This document shows positions 40,101 through 49,342 of a stretch of DNA of 64,000 bases, piece after piece. Source of the stretch: JABDKH01 sp963768565 (lineage in GTDB: Bacteria > Bacteroidota > Rhodothermia > Rhodothermales > JABDKH01); contig CAVYIO010000034.1 of assembly GCA_963768565.1 (NCBI GenBank), positions 1 through 64,000 on the forward strand, given 5' to 3'. Position 1 is the first letter of the stretch. Every line of letters starts with the position of its first letter. Made by a program: the position numbers and the translations under genes. The notes below the pieces were generated by a model. That model was not told the DNA's origin and did not search any database. It saw nothing but the letters and a program-made list of their open reading frames with translations.

Positions 40101-42146
40101 ATGAATACACGTCAGAAACTCGATCAAATCGCCAACAACTTATGGTGGAGTTGGCATCCAGAAGCCCTGGACGTCTTCCGTCGACTCAACCCCGATGTCT
40201 TTCGTGCATCGGGCAACAATCCTGTCAAGGCGCTGCGTTATGCGAATGAAGATGTGCTGCAAGACACGGATTTCGGAAATGCTGTCGATGAGTTGTTCGA
40301 TCGTATGGCCGCCTATCTCAATGCACCGGGAGAGCTGAGTGACGTCCCCGCAATAGCCTATTTCTGCATGGAGTATGGTCTCCACGAGAGCCTTCCTACG
40401 TATTCCGGCGGTCTGGGCATCCTGGCAGGCGACCATACCAAGGCGGCGTCCGATCTCGGATTGCCACTGACCGCGGTCGGACTCTTCCTTCGAGAAGGCT
40501 ACTTCAAGCAGCATTTCAGTCCCGAAGGGCTACAGCAGGCTGACTATCCCTGCCAGCCCGTAACCTCCCTCCCCACAACCCTCGCCGTGGACGATCAGGG
40601 CCAGCCGGTGACCGTGACCGTCGACCTCGGAACACAGCCTATCACCCTTCGTGCATGGATCGTAGAGGTTGGTAAGACAAAACTGATCCTGCTCGACTCC
40701 GACATTCCGCCCAACCCGTTTCCGTATCGATTCCTCACACGACGTCTATACGCAGGGAGTCGAAGAACCCGCATACGCCAGGAAATCCTGCTCGGTATCG
40801 GCGGGCTTCGCATGATCCGCGCTCTCGGGTTGAACCCCGAGCGCTTCCACATGAACGAAGGCCACAGCGCGTTCCTCGCACTCGAGCTCCTGCGCGAGCA
40901 ACTGGATGCTGGCACACCTAGACCGGAAGCCGAAGATTGGGTTCGAAGCCACTGCATATTCACGACCCACACGCCAGTCAAGGCCGGACACGATCGCTTC
41001 GACCCTCAGCTACTCCTGGACCAACTGTCGGTCTTTCGGGAGTCGCTGCGAATATCGGAGGGCGAGTTGATGGCCTTCGGCCGTGCCAATCCGAATGACC
41101 TTACCGAGGCGTTCACTATGACCATCCTCGGTCTGAAATTGTCAAGCTTCGCAAACGGAGTTTCCAGACTGAACGGCGACGTAGCTCGCGCTCAGTGGCA
41201 TCACCTTTTTGCCAATCGGCCTGTTGACCAGGTTCCGATCGGCCACATCACGAACGGAGTGCACCTACCCACGTGGACAAGTCCCCGGGCACGGCCGTTT
41301 CTCGACAAACATGTTGCGGGCTGGAAGGACGATCCCGATGCGTGGAACAGGGTTGATGATATCCCTGCGGCCGAGTTGTGGGCCTATCGACGTCTCCTCA
41401 GGGGGGCACTGGTCGACTACGTAACGCAGAAAGTAAAAAGCCAGACCCTTCCTCAGAATCCGCAGCTGGATCCGGATCTCTTGACGATCGGTTTCGCTCG
41501 ACGTTTTGCAACCTACAAACGCGCTCCACTCTTCTTCTACGAGATCGAGCGTGCCATCCAGTTCTTTGCCTCGTCCGACCGTCCCCTGCAGATGATCTAT
41601 GCAGGTAAGGCTCACCCCGCTGACGTCCAGGGCAAAGAGTTCATTCAACACATTTTTGAACTGACTCAGCTTCCAGCCCTGTCGGGGCGCCTTGTGTTCC
41701 TCGAGAACTATGATATAGAGATTGGACGCATGCTGGTCTCGGGAGCCGACATCTGGCTTAACAATCCACGTCGTCCTTACGAGGCGAGCGGCACCAGCGG
41801 CCAGAAAGTTGCGGTGCATGGCGGCCTCAACCTCTCGATCCTGGATGGCTGGTGGCCTGAGGGCTACGACGGCACCAACGGGTGGTCCATCGGGACCGAC
41901 TCATCCGCCACGTACATGGATCCGGAGGAACAGGACCGACAGGACTCAACCTTCATCTATGAGGCGCTCGCGGACTCGATCCTTCCCGCTTTTTACGACC
42001 GGAATGAAGATGGTATACCGGACGCATGGATCGCCAAGATGCGCAGCGCGATGAAGAAATTGACCTATCAATTCTCAGCGCGTCGAATGGTGCGTGACTA
42101 TGCCGCCAACTACTACTCCCTTCCCACCAACGCGCCAGTGAAATAG
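40101..42146 (+). CDS. glgP: Alpha-glucan (glycogen/maltodextrin) phosphorylase, GT35
   Basis: About 680 residues, intact. The short bacterial/archaeal form begins with the DUF3417-like segment LDQIANNLWWSWHPEALDVF, then FCMEYGLHESLPTYSGGLGI and LAGDHTKAASDLGLPLTAVG. Further motifs are FHMNEGHSAFLALELLR, FTTHTPVKAGHDRF, GHITNGVHLPTWT, MIYAGKAHPADVQGKEFIQ and EASGTSGQKVAVHGGLNLS, whose Lys binds pyridoxal phosphate. It phosphorolyses alpha-1,4-glucans to glucose-1-phosphate in the cytoplasm. A start eight codons upstream (GTG 40077) is possible; ATG 40101 fits the family better. No other glycogen genes are in the window. Confidence 0.94.
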   Translation: MNTRQKLDQIANNLWWSWHPEALDVFRRLNPDVFRASGNNPVKALRYANEDVLQDTDFGNAVDELFDRMAAYLNAPGELSDVPAIAYFCMEYGLHESLPTYSGGLGILAGDHTKAASDLGLPLTAVGLFLREGYFKQHFSPEGLQQADYPCQPVTSLPTTLAVDDQGQPVTVTVDLGTQPITLRAWIVEVGKTKLILLDSDIPPNPFPYRFLTRRLYAGSRRTRIRQEILLGIGGLRMIRALGLNPERFHMNEGHSAFLALELLREQLDAGTPRPEAEDWVRSHCIFTTHTPVKAGHDRFDPQLLLDQLSVFRESLRISEGELMAFGRANPNDLTEAFTMTILGLKLSSFANGVSRLNGDVARAQWHHLFANRPVDQVPIGHITNGVHLPTWTSPRARPFLDKHVAGWKDDPDAWNRVDDIPAAELWAYRRLLRGALVDYVTQKVKSQTLPQNPQLDPDLLTIGFARRFATYKRAPLFFYEIERAIQFFASSDRPLQMIYAGKAHPADVQGKEFIQHIFELTQLPALSGRLVFLENYDIEIGRMLVSGADIWLNNPRRPYEASGTSGQKVAVHGGLNLSILDGWWPEGYDGTNGWSIGTDSSATYMDPEEQDRQDSTFIYEALADSILPAFYDRNEDGIPDAWIAKMRSAMKKLTYQFSARRMVRDYAANYYSLPTNAPVK

Positions 42147-42156
42147 TAGCAGGTTG

Positions 42157-42459
42157 TCAATCGACATACCGAACTTCGAAGGGGCCCATCAGCTCCCGAC
42201 TTCCCACGACGGGCTCCGACCTGACAGAATCAACGCGCGCACCTCGTGGCCCCGCAGCTGCTGAGCGAACCAGGGCGTCGAGCGATGCCTTAAGGCCTTC
42301 GGCTTCGACAACGACCGAGCCATCATCTTCATTGCGAACCCAGCCACGAAGCTCCAGTGACCGGGCGCGCGATCGCACAAAGTATCTGTATCCCACACCC
42401 TGGACCCGCCCGACGATCCGGAGTCGAATTCGCTCTCTCTCTTCTCCCGAATCGGTCAT
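42157..42459 (-). CDS. acyP: Acylphosphatase
   Basis: Start at ATG 42459 (MTDSGEERERIRLRIVGRVQ), upstream in-frame codons overlap the phhA gene. About 100 residues. The signature GRVQGVGYRYFVRSRA holds the catalytic Arg, and LRGWVRNEDDGSVVVEAEG holds the catalytic Asn and the second signature. The enzyme hydrolyses acyl phosphates such as carbamoyl or 1,3-bisphosphoglycerate. It starts 20 bases after the phenylalanine hydroxylase stop and is probably co-transcribed with it. Confidence 0.93.
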   Translation of the reverse strand: MTDSGEERERIRLRIVGRVQGVGYRYFVRSRARSLELRGWVRNEDDGSVVVEAEGLKASLDALVRSAAAGPRGARVDSVRSEPVVGSRELMGPFEVRYVD

Positions 42460-42479
42460 CTCAGTTCCGGGACCCGGTC

Positions 42480-43316
42480 CTACAATAGCCCTGCGGTGTT
42501 CGTCCACGACCGGAAACCGTCGACAAGCTGGTCGAACGACTCGAGCGCAAACAACTCTTCCTGCACGTGCCACACATCATAATCTTGCTCTACGATTCGA
42601 TCGGGATCAAACGGATGAACGACTACCTCATCGGAAAGAGCGTGAAGCACCTCGTTCCTGGACGATAGAATGCCGGCCCCGAATACTCGCGTTCCTTCGG
42701 TCTGACGGATAAGTCCAAACTCGACGGTAAACCAGTGCAACCTCTCGAGGCGCGGACGATCCGCCCCCTGACCCTTTAGAGCGGCCTGACCGAAGAGATG
42801 ATAAAAGTCGGCAAACGCAGGCTCCGTCAACATCGGCATGTGGCCGAAGATATCATGAAAGAGATCCGGGGCGGGTGTGTAGTCAAGCTCCTCCCGGCCG
42901 CGAATGTAGTCCGTGGACGGAAAGATCCGTTGCGATAGCAGATGGAAGAAGTCCTTTTCGTGGATCAGACCTGGCACGCGGGCAACTTGCCAGCCCGTCG
43001 CCTTCTGCAACCTCCCACTGAGCTCCGCGAGATGTGGAATTCGGTCCGGCTGGAAACCAAGTGTCTCGATACCGTCCATAAAGGCATCCCCTGCACGACC
43101 GCGCAACAGTTCAACCTGTCGCGAGAACAGAATCGCCCACGTCTCGTGATCCAGGTCTGGATACTCAGGATACTGGATCTCATTACCGACAGGCGCCCCT
43201 GACGGCGGTAGGTGCTGGGGGACACATCTCGGATCCACGCCGTCCGCCGCCGCCTTCTCGTAGGCGGACAGATCGTCTCGGTGCAGGTCTTCTCCGCGTA
43301 TCACTGACTCGACCAT
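42480..43316 (-). CDS. phhA: Phenylalanine-4-hydroxylase (aromatic amino acid hydroxylase)
   Basis: 278 residues, the single-domain bacterial form. Characteristic segments are TWAILFSRQVELLRGRAGD, FHLLSQRIFPSTDYIRGREE, DYTPAPDLFHDIFGHMPMLT with the two iron-binding His residues, LERLHWFTVEFGLIRQ with the iron-binding Glu, and VFGAGILSSRNEVLHAL. The enzyme hydroxylates phenylalanine to tyrosine with tetrahydropterin and O2 in the cytoplasm. Transcribed leftward ahead of acyP. Intact. Confidence 0.95.
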   Translation of the reverse strand: MVESVIRGEDLHRDDLSAYEKAAADGVDPRCVPQHLPPSGAPVGNEIQYPEYPDLDHETWAILFSRQVELLRGRAGDAFMDGIETLGFQPDRIPHLAELSGRLQKATGWQVARVPGLIHEKDFFHLLSQRIFPSTDYIRGREELDYTPAPDLFHDIFGHMPMLTEPAFADFYHLFGQAALKGQGADRPRLERLHWFTVEFGLIRQTEGTRVFGAGILSSRNEVLHALSDEVVVHPFDPDRIVEQDYDVWHVQEELFALESFDQLVDGFRSWTNTAGLL

Positions 43317-43413
43317 TCTGCCATGCTCCTTGCTGATTATCTACGATGAGTCGACATTGGAAGCGCTTCCATCAGGTCTTACGAGCGCCCATCTGCCCAG
43401 ATCCCATCTGGTT

Positions 43414-43635
43414 CTACTGCGGATCGGACGGCTGGCCCGGCCTGCCGAGCAGCATCCCGATGACCACATACCCCAGGAATGCGATCCCACCGAATACCAG
43501 CGTAGTAGCAGTGAGTCCTACTGCTCCCTCAGACAGATAGTCGGCCATGACCAGCGGCAGTTCAAATATCAGGGCAAAAATGACGCCGCCGATAATGATA
43601 CTCGACCACGAACCGAAAGCGCGATTGTCAAACAC
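43414..43635 (-). CDS. Small membrane protein, possibly NhaC-derived
   Basis: 73 residues with two hydrophobic helices (SIIIGGVIFALIFELPLVMA and LVFGGIAFLGYVVIGMLLG) and no soluble domain. It starts immediately after the stop of the NhaC-like fragment, and its last helix resembles the last helix of that fragment (VAGVAFVGYIIAGLLV): both show G-[VI]-A-F-x-G-Y-[VI]-[VI]-x-G-[LM]-L. It could be a decayed duplicate or an independent small membrane protein. Not otherwise recognised. Confidence 0.45.
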   Translation of the reverse strand: MFDNRAFGSWSSIIIGGVIFALIFELPLVMADYLSEGAVGLTATTLVFGGIAFLGYVVIGMLLGRPGQPSDPQ

Positions 43636-43639
43636 GAGA

Positions 43640-43900
43640 TCAGACTAGTAATCCGGCTATGATGTATCCGACGAAGGCGACTCCGGCCACCAGGAGCGCG
43701 TAGGGCATCTGCGTGTCTATATGATCGACGTGATCACACGCAGCCGACATCGATGATATAATGGATGTATCAGACAGTGGAGACGCGAAGTCACCAAAGA
43801 CGCCCCCGGACATGAGGGCTCCCAGCATGAGTGGCATATGAACTCCTGCGCCCGCCGACAGTGGCAATGCAATCGTGACTCGCAAGATAACTCGTCTCAA
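43640..43900 (-). pseudogene. C-terminal remnant of an NhaC-family Na+/H+ antiporter
   Basis: 86 codons match only the last two or three helices of NhaC: LPLSAGAGVHMPLMLGALMS, GGVFGDFASPLSDTSIISSM and AACDHVDHIDTQMPYALLVAGVA. GDxxSPLSDTSIISS is the conserved NhaC motif, and CDHVDHIDTQMPYAL is equally typical. The several hundred residues that should precede are absent: upstream lies the AhpC-like gene. This is read as a deletion remnant. The fragment alone cannot form a transporter. Confidence 0.7.
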
Positions 43901-43990
43901 ACAACCGCCGAAACAAATCGAACACGATGAATCGACGAATCGACTCTGGGCCTTCGGGCAGTCAGCTTCGACACATCGATCCAGAATCCA

Positions 43991-44579
43991 CTATCGGCCA
44001 GCGGCCGCAGGCTTCCACTTGATGTTGCAGCCCAGAGACGGATGCTGCTCCAACCCGACGAGTCCGGTTGCCAGCAACTCGTCGAGTGCGGTCCGAAGAT
44101 CGGACCCGTTTGACTCTCCCTGGCCGGGCCGGGACGAATCCAGCCGACCACGATAAACGAGTCGTCGCAAGCGAATCATATACGAAAAAGTCGGGGGTGC
44201 ACTCGGCGCCGTACGCGCGGGCTATCTCCTGCGTCTCATCGTAGAGATACGGGAAAGGATAGCCAAGACGCTCCGCGTCTGCGGTCATGGCCTCGAACGA
44301 ATCGGTCGGATAGGCCGCCGCGTCGTTTGAATTGATGGCGATGAACTGTACGCCGGTCATCGAATAGTCTTGCGCCATACTCACCACCTCTGATTGCACA
44401 TGCTTTACGAAAGGGCAGTGATTACAGATGAACATGATGACGACGGCACGCGCGTCGACGAAGTCGTTCAGGCTTCGATACGAACCGTCGATCTCATCGA
44501 CCGAAGGGTTGCACGTGGCAAGCCGAAAGGGCGGCGCCGTCGTTCCGAGCTCGACCATCGTTGAGTACGTTCGTGCCAT
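43991..44579 (-). CDS. AhpC/TSA-type thiol-disulfide protein (frameshifted)
   Basis: Thioredoxin-like peroxiredoxin-family protein of about 195 residues: MVELGTTAPPFRLATCNPS, AVVIMFICNHCPFVKHVQSE with CNHCP as the redox site, VQFIAINSNDAAAYPTDSFE, YPFPYLYDETQEIARAYGA and CTPDFFVYDS. After a break near 44170 the frame continues RLVYRGRLDSSRPGQG, LRTALDELLATGLV, GCNIKWKP and stops at 43991. This matches the common thioredoxin family protein with the C-terminal GCNIKWKP signature. Cytoplasmic, of unknown substrate. It follows phoU by 26 bases on the same strand. Confidence 0.87.
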
Positions 44580-44605
44580 TCTTCAATTTACCTTATGAAG
44601 CCGAC

Positions 44606-45286
44606 CTACCCTCTTTGGCGTTCTTCGGTGAGTGGAGATATCGTCGTCCCTCGGATCTTGTCGAAGGGACTGGCTACTGTCGATGCGATGTTGGCCAAGT
44701 GTGAACTGACCCGGCTCAACATGCGTGCTGCGAGAGCAAGAATCATCGCCTGATTTGAACCCAGCCCGTCCGACACGGCCAGCTTCGACACATAAACAGA
44801 CAACCTCTCCTTGACGTCAACATGCTCCGACATCAGCAGAACAGCCTCCCGATCATCACCTGCGGCGAGGCTGCTACGAACCCGGCTGAGCATATCTACG
44901 ATTCTGTCCCGCGCATTCCGAAGGGGGTCAACGACTTCGCCCGTGCGGGGCTCACTCGCTAACGCGGCCGTCTCAGCCAGAGACTTGGCCAGATCGCCAA
45001 TTCGTTCTGCCTCATGCACAATACTCAGCAGCTTCAGACTGAAAACGAGGTCCTGTCTCGGATTCACCGACAGGTGCTCCAGGAGAACACGCCGTAAATC
45101 TTCTTCGCGACCGTTGATCATCGCATCAAGTTCTTCAAGATTAATGTCTAGAACTTCATTATCCAGCAGATGACCAGTCGCCGCGGCAATCATCTGCTCT
45201 CCGGTCCTGATCATGACGCTTATGTCTTCCAGCGCCTGATTGACGAGCGGTGGACGATCACCTTTGAGCAAGTCGAATATTCCCAT
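44606..45286 (-). CDS. PhoU-domain protein
   Basis: 226 residues, all helical, with one PhoU-like repeat: MIRTGEQMIAAATGHLLDNE, LEELDAMINGREEDLRRVLL, LVFSLKLLSIVHEAERIGDL. The E-x-x-R-I-G-D-L segment is the family's metal-binding E(D)xxRIGD motif. PhoU-like proteins modulate phosphate uptake or Na/Pi cotransporters in the cytoplasm; no transporter or PhoR/PhoB lies beside it, so its partner is unknown. It lies between the SpoIID-like and AhpC-like genes in the same leftward run. Confidence 0.85.
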   Translation of the reverse strand: MGIFDLLKGDRPPLVNQALEDISVMIRTGEQMIAAATGHLLDNEVLDINLEELDAMINGREEDLRRVLLEHLSVNPRQDLVFSLKLLSIVHEAERIGDLAKSLAETAALASEPRTGEVVDPLRNARDRIVDMLSRVRSSLAAGDDREAVLLMSEHVDVKERLSVYVSKLAVSDGLGSNQAMILALAARMLSRVSSHLANIASTVASPFDKIRGTTISPLTEERQRG

Positions 45287-45335
45287 TGCAGTCTCGCCGT
45301 AGAGCGCCGAGCGCGCGTCCGCTACATTTCACCAG

Positions 45336-46640
45336 TTAGTCCAGCAATCGTAACTCCGTTCCCGGGTAGTAGTGTTCCAGAATAGCATCTGCCGAATATC
45401 CTGACAGGGCCATTCCCAACGCTCCCATCTGGCAGAGTCCGACGCCGTGTCCCCAACCGCAGCCCCGAAGACGAAAATATCCATCCTCCGTGAACGTCTC
45501 CGAATTCAAGACTTCAAACGCAGAAGAGTATAAAAATGACTCACTGAACATCTGGCGAATCGCGTACTCACTTTTCAACGTGTGCGCTACCGGCTTACCA
45601 TCACCGTCCCGACCACGAATAACCAGATCATTGATTCTCGCACTCGCGCCACGAGAGTTAATGTCGAGTCCATCAATGCTATTCCAATTCTGGCGATAGT
45701 AGTTCAGCAGATTCTGCCGAAGAACCGATAGCTTCAGATCATATTGCCAACGATAGTAGCTGCCGGTCTCATCAACCTTGCCCAGCATGGCCTGCAGATC
45801 CACACCCTCAAAACGTGCAGGGGCACAGAAGGCGTCATCAAAACCGAAATAGTCATCGAACTGGTCAAAATGTGCGTCCCTGTGAGCGCTCGGAGAATCC
45901 CACAGGGGTATGAGATAGGGAACTGATGAGCCATCCCACACAGCCTGGTAGTCTTCCACCAGGCCGCCACAGTTCTTGGAGTAGCGCGCGTCGATTACCC
46001 GATCATCGTATACGAGCACTCGACCTGCCGTATCACGAGCCGCTGCTATAGAATGCGGGTTCACGTATGTGCTCCCGTGGTACCGTTGACAGCAGTCGTC
46101 GTTGCAAACGTCAAAACCCGCGGCGGCATGCTTCTGCTCGACCAACGCGAGCGACCAGCACCGAGCAACGATCGTCTGTGCAGCGAGCAATTCGGAAGGG
46201 GCGGCAGCTCCCATCTCAGATGTCGCAACACACGCCACGTAGCTCTCTACATCGACTGTGTTGATCACCACAAGAACTCCATCCTCGACCGCGACCGTCA
46301 GTGTACCCGGAAGAGTTACACTGATATCCTTCTGCCAGTGAAAACCACGTCCCGTTCGTGTCGGTTGAACGGCGAGCCCATCGCCGGGCTTGAGAATCTG
46401 AACGTTATCGTCCGTTCGCAGGGTCAGTGTTTCTGCGATTGCCGTTTCGTGACCCGTCGCGATCAAGAGTGAACCATCCTGTATCCCGACATCCATGGAC
46501 CTCACGCCGGCCGGGATTCGAACGGAACTGTCCGGCGAAGAATCCGAATCCCAGCCAAACGAGACAGACGTCTGCCGGTCCTCACGGAGGACGATTCCGA
46601 CTCGTAGCCGGGTTCCGTCAAGCCCTGTTGAAATAGGCAT
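45336..46640 (-). CDS. SpoIID/LytB-domain protein
   Basis: 434 residues. The SpoIID fold is clear: LRVGIVLRED, GTLTVAVEDGVLVVINTVDV, ESYVACVATSEMGAAAPSEL (conserved catalytic Glu region of SpoIID), AAQTIVARCWSL, GSTYVNPHSIAAARDTAG, VIDARYSKNCGGLVEDYQAV, and the C-terminal RLRGCGWGHGVGLCQMGALG. SpoIID proteins are lytic transglycosylases or amidase enhancers acting on denuded peptidoglycan; this non-sporulating lineage uses them outside sporulation. No signal peptide is visible. Its start overlaps the end of the sugar-kinase gene by 23 bases, so they are translationally linked. Confidence 0.9.
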   Translation of the reverse strand: MPISTGLDGTRLRVGIVLREDRQTSVSFGWDSDSSPDSSVRIPAGVRSMDVGIQDGSLLIATGHETAIAETLTLRTDDNVQILKPGDGLAVQPTRTGRGFHWQKDISVTLPGTLTVAVEDGVLVVINTVDVESYVACVATSEMGAAAPSELLAAQTIVARCWSLALVEQKHAAAGFDVCNDDCCQRYHGSTYVNPHSIAAARDTAGRVLVYDDRVIDARYSKNCGGLVEDYQAVWDGSSVPYLIPLWDSPSAHRDAHFDQFDDYFGFDDAFCAPARFEGVDLQAMLGKVDETGSYYRWQYDLKLSVLRQNLLNYYRQNWNSIDGLDINSRGASARINDLVIRGRDGDGKPVAHTLKSEYAIRQMFSESFLYSSAFEVLNSETFTEDGYFRLRGCGWGHGVGLCQMGALGMALSGYSADAILEHYYPGTELRLLD

Positions 46641-47805
46641 CTACTGCGGCCCCCAGGGCCGGGGCATTGCGCAACTCCGAGTGCACGATGAGACCGCTCC
46701 GAAGGCGCCCGTTCGCCGTCAGATAATGTGTCTTGATCACTGATGCGAGATCCGAAGCCTGCAGCAACTGAATCAGGCGTTGTTGTACCGGGGTGCTGAA
46801 GACCGGAAGGAAATCCGGATTCTGCCAGATATCACCCAGACGCTGACCGATGATGATACGGTCGAAGACCTGCCCGATGTAAGGATGCTTCGACGACAGA
46901 CGTCGATTGCTGTCGACAAGTCGCGCACTCCCGAAGCCCCTGGCGAGGGTCACTATCCGGTGAAGGATTAGCTGGGCCAGCGCCTCACATGTTTCGCCGG
47001 TAATGGATCGGGCAACCTCCTCTCCAGACACGGCCCTCTCAAAAATCTGCCACGGAAAAACGCCGTGAGTGTTCAGCGCATCGAGCGACAGGCCCATCTG
47101 ATCGCCGTAACGTCGCTGAATCCCCTGAGCCGAGACCATGGCCTCGTAACTGCGGTCGTCGCTAAACATGATCTCCCATGTCTTCGCCATCCAGTCACGT
47201 GTTGCATCGAAAGGCACTGGCTCTCCGCCGAGGAGGAGTGCGTCGGCGACGCCCGTTCCGATCCCAAGGTAGTAAGCGTTACTCACGTCGCGCATCGCAC
47301 CCGCAGCACCCCAGTGCTCGCCCAGCCCACAATAGTCAGCGTCACTGCCAAGTGCGTGTATGGGATGAAGCGTCGAGTATCCTTGCTCAGCCAGCATCGA
47401 CTCCAGTTTGTCGAGAAAGCGCGGCATGCGCGGTCCATTTGCCATCGCACTGATACCACGCCGGTCCGGGGTCTTCAGTCCTGGCAGACCAATGCCTATC
47501 ACGACAGGACGATCACCTTCGGGCGCGCACACACCTGCAATAGCTTTGCAGAAGCTGTCGAGGAACGCCGACTCCTGTCGAGTTTCAACCTCAAGTTGGT
47601 GGACATTTCCCGCCCTGTGCTCGGCCAGTTGATCAGCAAGCGGGTGAGGACGAAACCCGGACTGATACCGCTCCGATTCGTCGTAGCTCACCTCGACGAT
47701 GGGCTCGACGGGCGCAAAACGAAGCGGGTCCTCCAGAATATCCACACGGTGGGCAAGGACCTTGCTCGCGCCACCGTCGACACCGATCAGAACAACATCA
47801 GCCAT
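46618..47805 (-). CDS. ASKHA sugar kinase (BadF/ROK-like, N-acetylglucosamine-kinase-like)
   Basis: 395 residues. The phosphate-1 motif is VVLIGVDGGASKVLAHRVDI; later PVVIGIGLPGLKTPDRRG (with the sugar-kinase GLPG), HALGSDADYCGLGEHWG, NAYYLGIGTGVADALLLGG (phosphate-2 like) and APALGAAVDAYFNRA. This is the actin-like kinase fold with the sugar-binding features of the BadF/ROK group; many members phosphorylate N-acetylhexosamines. Its position between a GT2 transferase and a SpoIID protein suggests work on amino sugars from cell-wall turnover, which is inference. Overlaps both neighbours (8 and 23 bases). Confidence 0.8.
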   Translation of the reverse strand: MADVVLIGVDGGASKVLAHRVDILEDPLRFAPVEPIVEVSYDESERYQSGFRPHPLADQLAEHRAGNVHQLEVETRQESAFLDSFCKAIAGVCAPEGDRPVVIGIGLPGLKTPDRRGISAMANGPRMPRFLDKLESMLAEQGYSTLHPIHALGSDADYCGLGEHWGAAGAMRDVSNAYYLGIGTGVADALLLGGEPVPFDATRDWMAKTWEIMFSDDRSYEAMVSAQGIQRRYGDQMGLSLDALNTHGVFPWQIFERAVSGEEVARSITGETCEALAQLILHRIVTLARGFGSARLVDSNRRLSSKHPYIGQVFDRIIIGQRLGDIWQNPDFLPVFSTPVQQRLIQLLQASDLASVIKTHYLTANGRLRSGLIVHSELRNAPALGAAVDAYFNRA

Positions 47806-49258
47806 TCAGAACCTCATTCATTTTCTGCCTTCGTCGAATCGCCTCAAAACGCATATGGTCCTTTGCGTTGTTGTTCCTGTCGACCGTCGCCTGGTCAATG
47901 TTGTGATCGGTACCACCGCCGTGGCGAATCACCTTGTAGATCGGATCCCACACGCGACCCATCCGGTGATTCTCAATCATCCTGAGCACGAAATCGTAGT
48001 CCTCTCCGTAGTTACGCGCGGACGGACTGACGTTCATGTCTAGATATCCAAGATCACGCGCCGCCTCAACGTAGAAAGAGCGGGGTGCACCTGCGCCATT
48101 TATCCGGAGCAGATTATTACGTCCATTCTCTTCGGTCCACTCATCGTGGGTCACGACCGGCATCGACTCCATGCGGATGATATCTCCATCGGCCTGCTTC
48201 TCCCACACTTCGTACGAACCGATTACCATACCGATGGTCGCATCCTCCTTGTACACCGCCAGAATCTTCTCCACCGCGTCGTCGGCCAACTGATCGTCGG
48301 AGTCCAACTGAACATAGAACTTGCCGCGCGCCCGCCTCAGTCCCGAATTAAGGCAGTATCCGATGTTGTTGATATCCACGACCACCAGCTGCACGTTCGG
48401 AGCGTCGGGTCGAAAATGTGTTCCACCCTCCTGGTATGATTTGACCACCGGGATGGTGGGATCAGCATCGCCTCCATTGACGACGACGATCACCTCCACT
48501 TCAGGAATCGTTTGCCGCAACACGGACTCAATCGCGTCTCCGATGAACTCGGGCCTATTGTTGACAGGAATAATCACGCTTGCCTTCAGCGGGTAATTCT
48601 TATCCGCATACGGCACCTTCTGATATGCCGCTCCGGGAGCCAGGTAGGCACCCACGCGCTTCAGATGAGCCGTCGCGACAGACTCAAGCTCCAGTTGAGA
48701 TTCCTTACTCTGAAGCAGGTAGTCAAAGACGTTCTGACCCTGTCTCGTCTTGGAGACTGTGTACGTCCCTCCGGCGTATCGACTGGCAATATGCAGCATT
48801 CGTCCCTGCTCACTCAGCCGGAGACGCAAATCGTAAAGCATGTGTTGCTTGACGTCCGGCTGCAGCGGAAGAGCCCGCGCCAGAGCTGCCGTACTGATGA
48901 GCCAGACGGATCCATAGTCCATCGATTCTCGCACGCGGCCCGCGTGGTGGTCGAGCAGGTGCTCTTCACTCAGCTGCCCATCGGTGTCGACCTCATAATC
49001 AGAATAGACCATGGACCATCCCGGCGTTGCATCCGCTACCATTTCCAGTAGATCGAGAGCAGAGTCCTTCAGACGTACCGGGTGCGAAGCGACGTTGATG
49101 AGCAACATTTTCTCGCCGCTGACACCTTCAAGTACCGAGTTCAAACTCTTCCCGCTCGATCCGGCAATGTTGACAAGCTGGACGTGATGATCGCGTAGCT
49201 GTTCCTTCAAAACGTTGGCCGAAGTCTCGCTCTGACCATGAATGATGACGACGTTCAA
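47798..49258 (-). CDS. GT2-family glycosyltransferase with N-terminal extension
   Basis: 486 residues. The C-terminal half is a GT-A glycosyltransferase: YPLKASVIIPVNNRPEFIGD, AIESVLRQTIPEVEVIVVVN, LNSGLRRARGKFYVQLDSDD with the DxD metal motif, and ARNYGEDYDFVLRMIENHRM. The N-terminal 220 residues contain GWSMVYSDYEVDTDGQLSEE and look like a second, degenerate GT2-like domain. It transfers a sugar from a nucleotide donor in the cytoplasm; acceptor unknown. The kinase start overlaps its end by 8 bases, so GT2, kinase and SpoIID form one operon. Confidence 0.88.
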   Translation of the reverse strand: MNVVIIHGQSETSANVLKEQLRDHHVQLVNIAGSSGKSLNSVLEGVSGEKMLLINVASHPVRLKDSALDLLEMVADATPGWSMVYSDYEVDTDGQLSEEHLLDHHAGRVRESMDYGSVWLISTAALARALPLQPDVKQHMLYDLRLRLSEQGRMLHIASRYAGGTYTVSKTRQGQNVFDYLLQSKESQLELESVATAHLKRVGAYLAPGAAYQKVPYADKNYPLKASVIIPVNNRPEFIGDAIESVLRQTIPEVEVIVVVNGGDADPTIPVVKSYQEGGTHFRPDAPNVQLVVVDINNIGYCLNSGLRRARGKFYVQLDSDDQLADDAVEKILAVYKEDATIGMVIGSYEVWEKQADGDIIRMESMPVVTHDEWTEENGRNNLLRINGAGAPRSFYVEAARDLGYLDMNVSPSARNYGEDYDFVLRMIENHRMGRVWDPIYKVIRHGGGTDHNIDQATVDRNNNAKDHMRFEAIRRRQKMNEVLNG

Positions 49259-49342
49259 TCCGTGTTCCTCCTGTATGATTTGTCAACCAGAACCCGCGAC
49301 CGCGATACGTGACGCAGCTCGGACCGGCTGATCTCGAAGCAG

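Noticed and set aside
47065..47985. 306-codon rightward frame
   Set aside because: Lies antisense to the intact ASKHA kinase, which has clear family motifs. The length comes from high GC, not coding.
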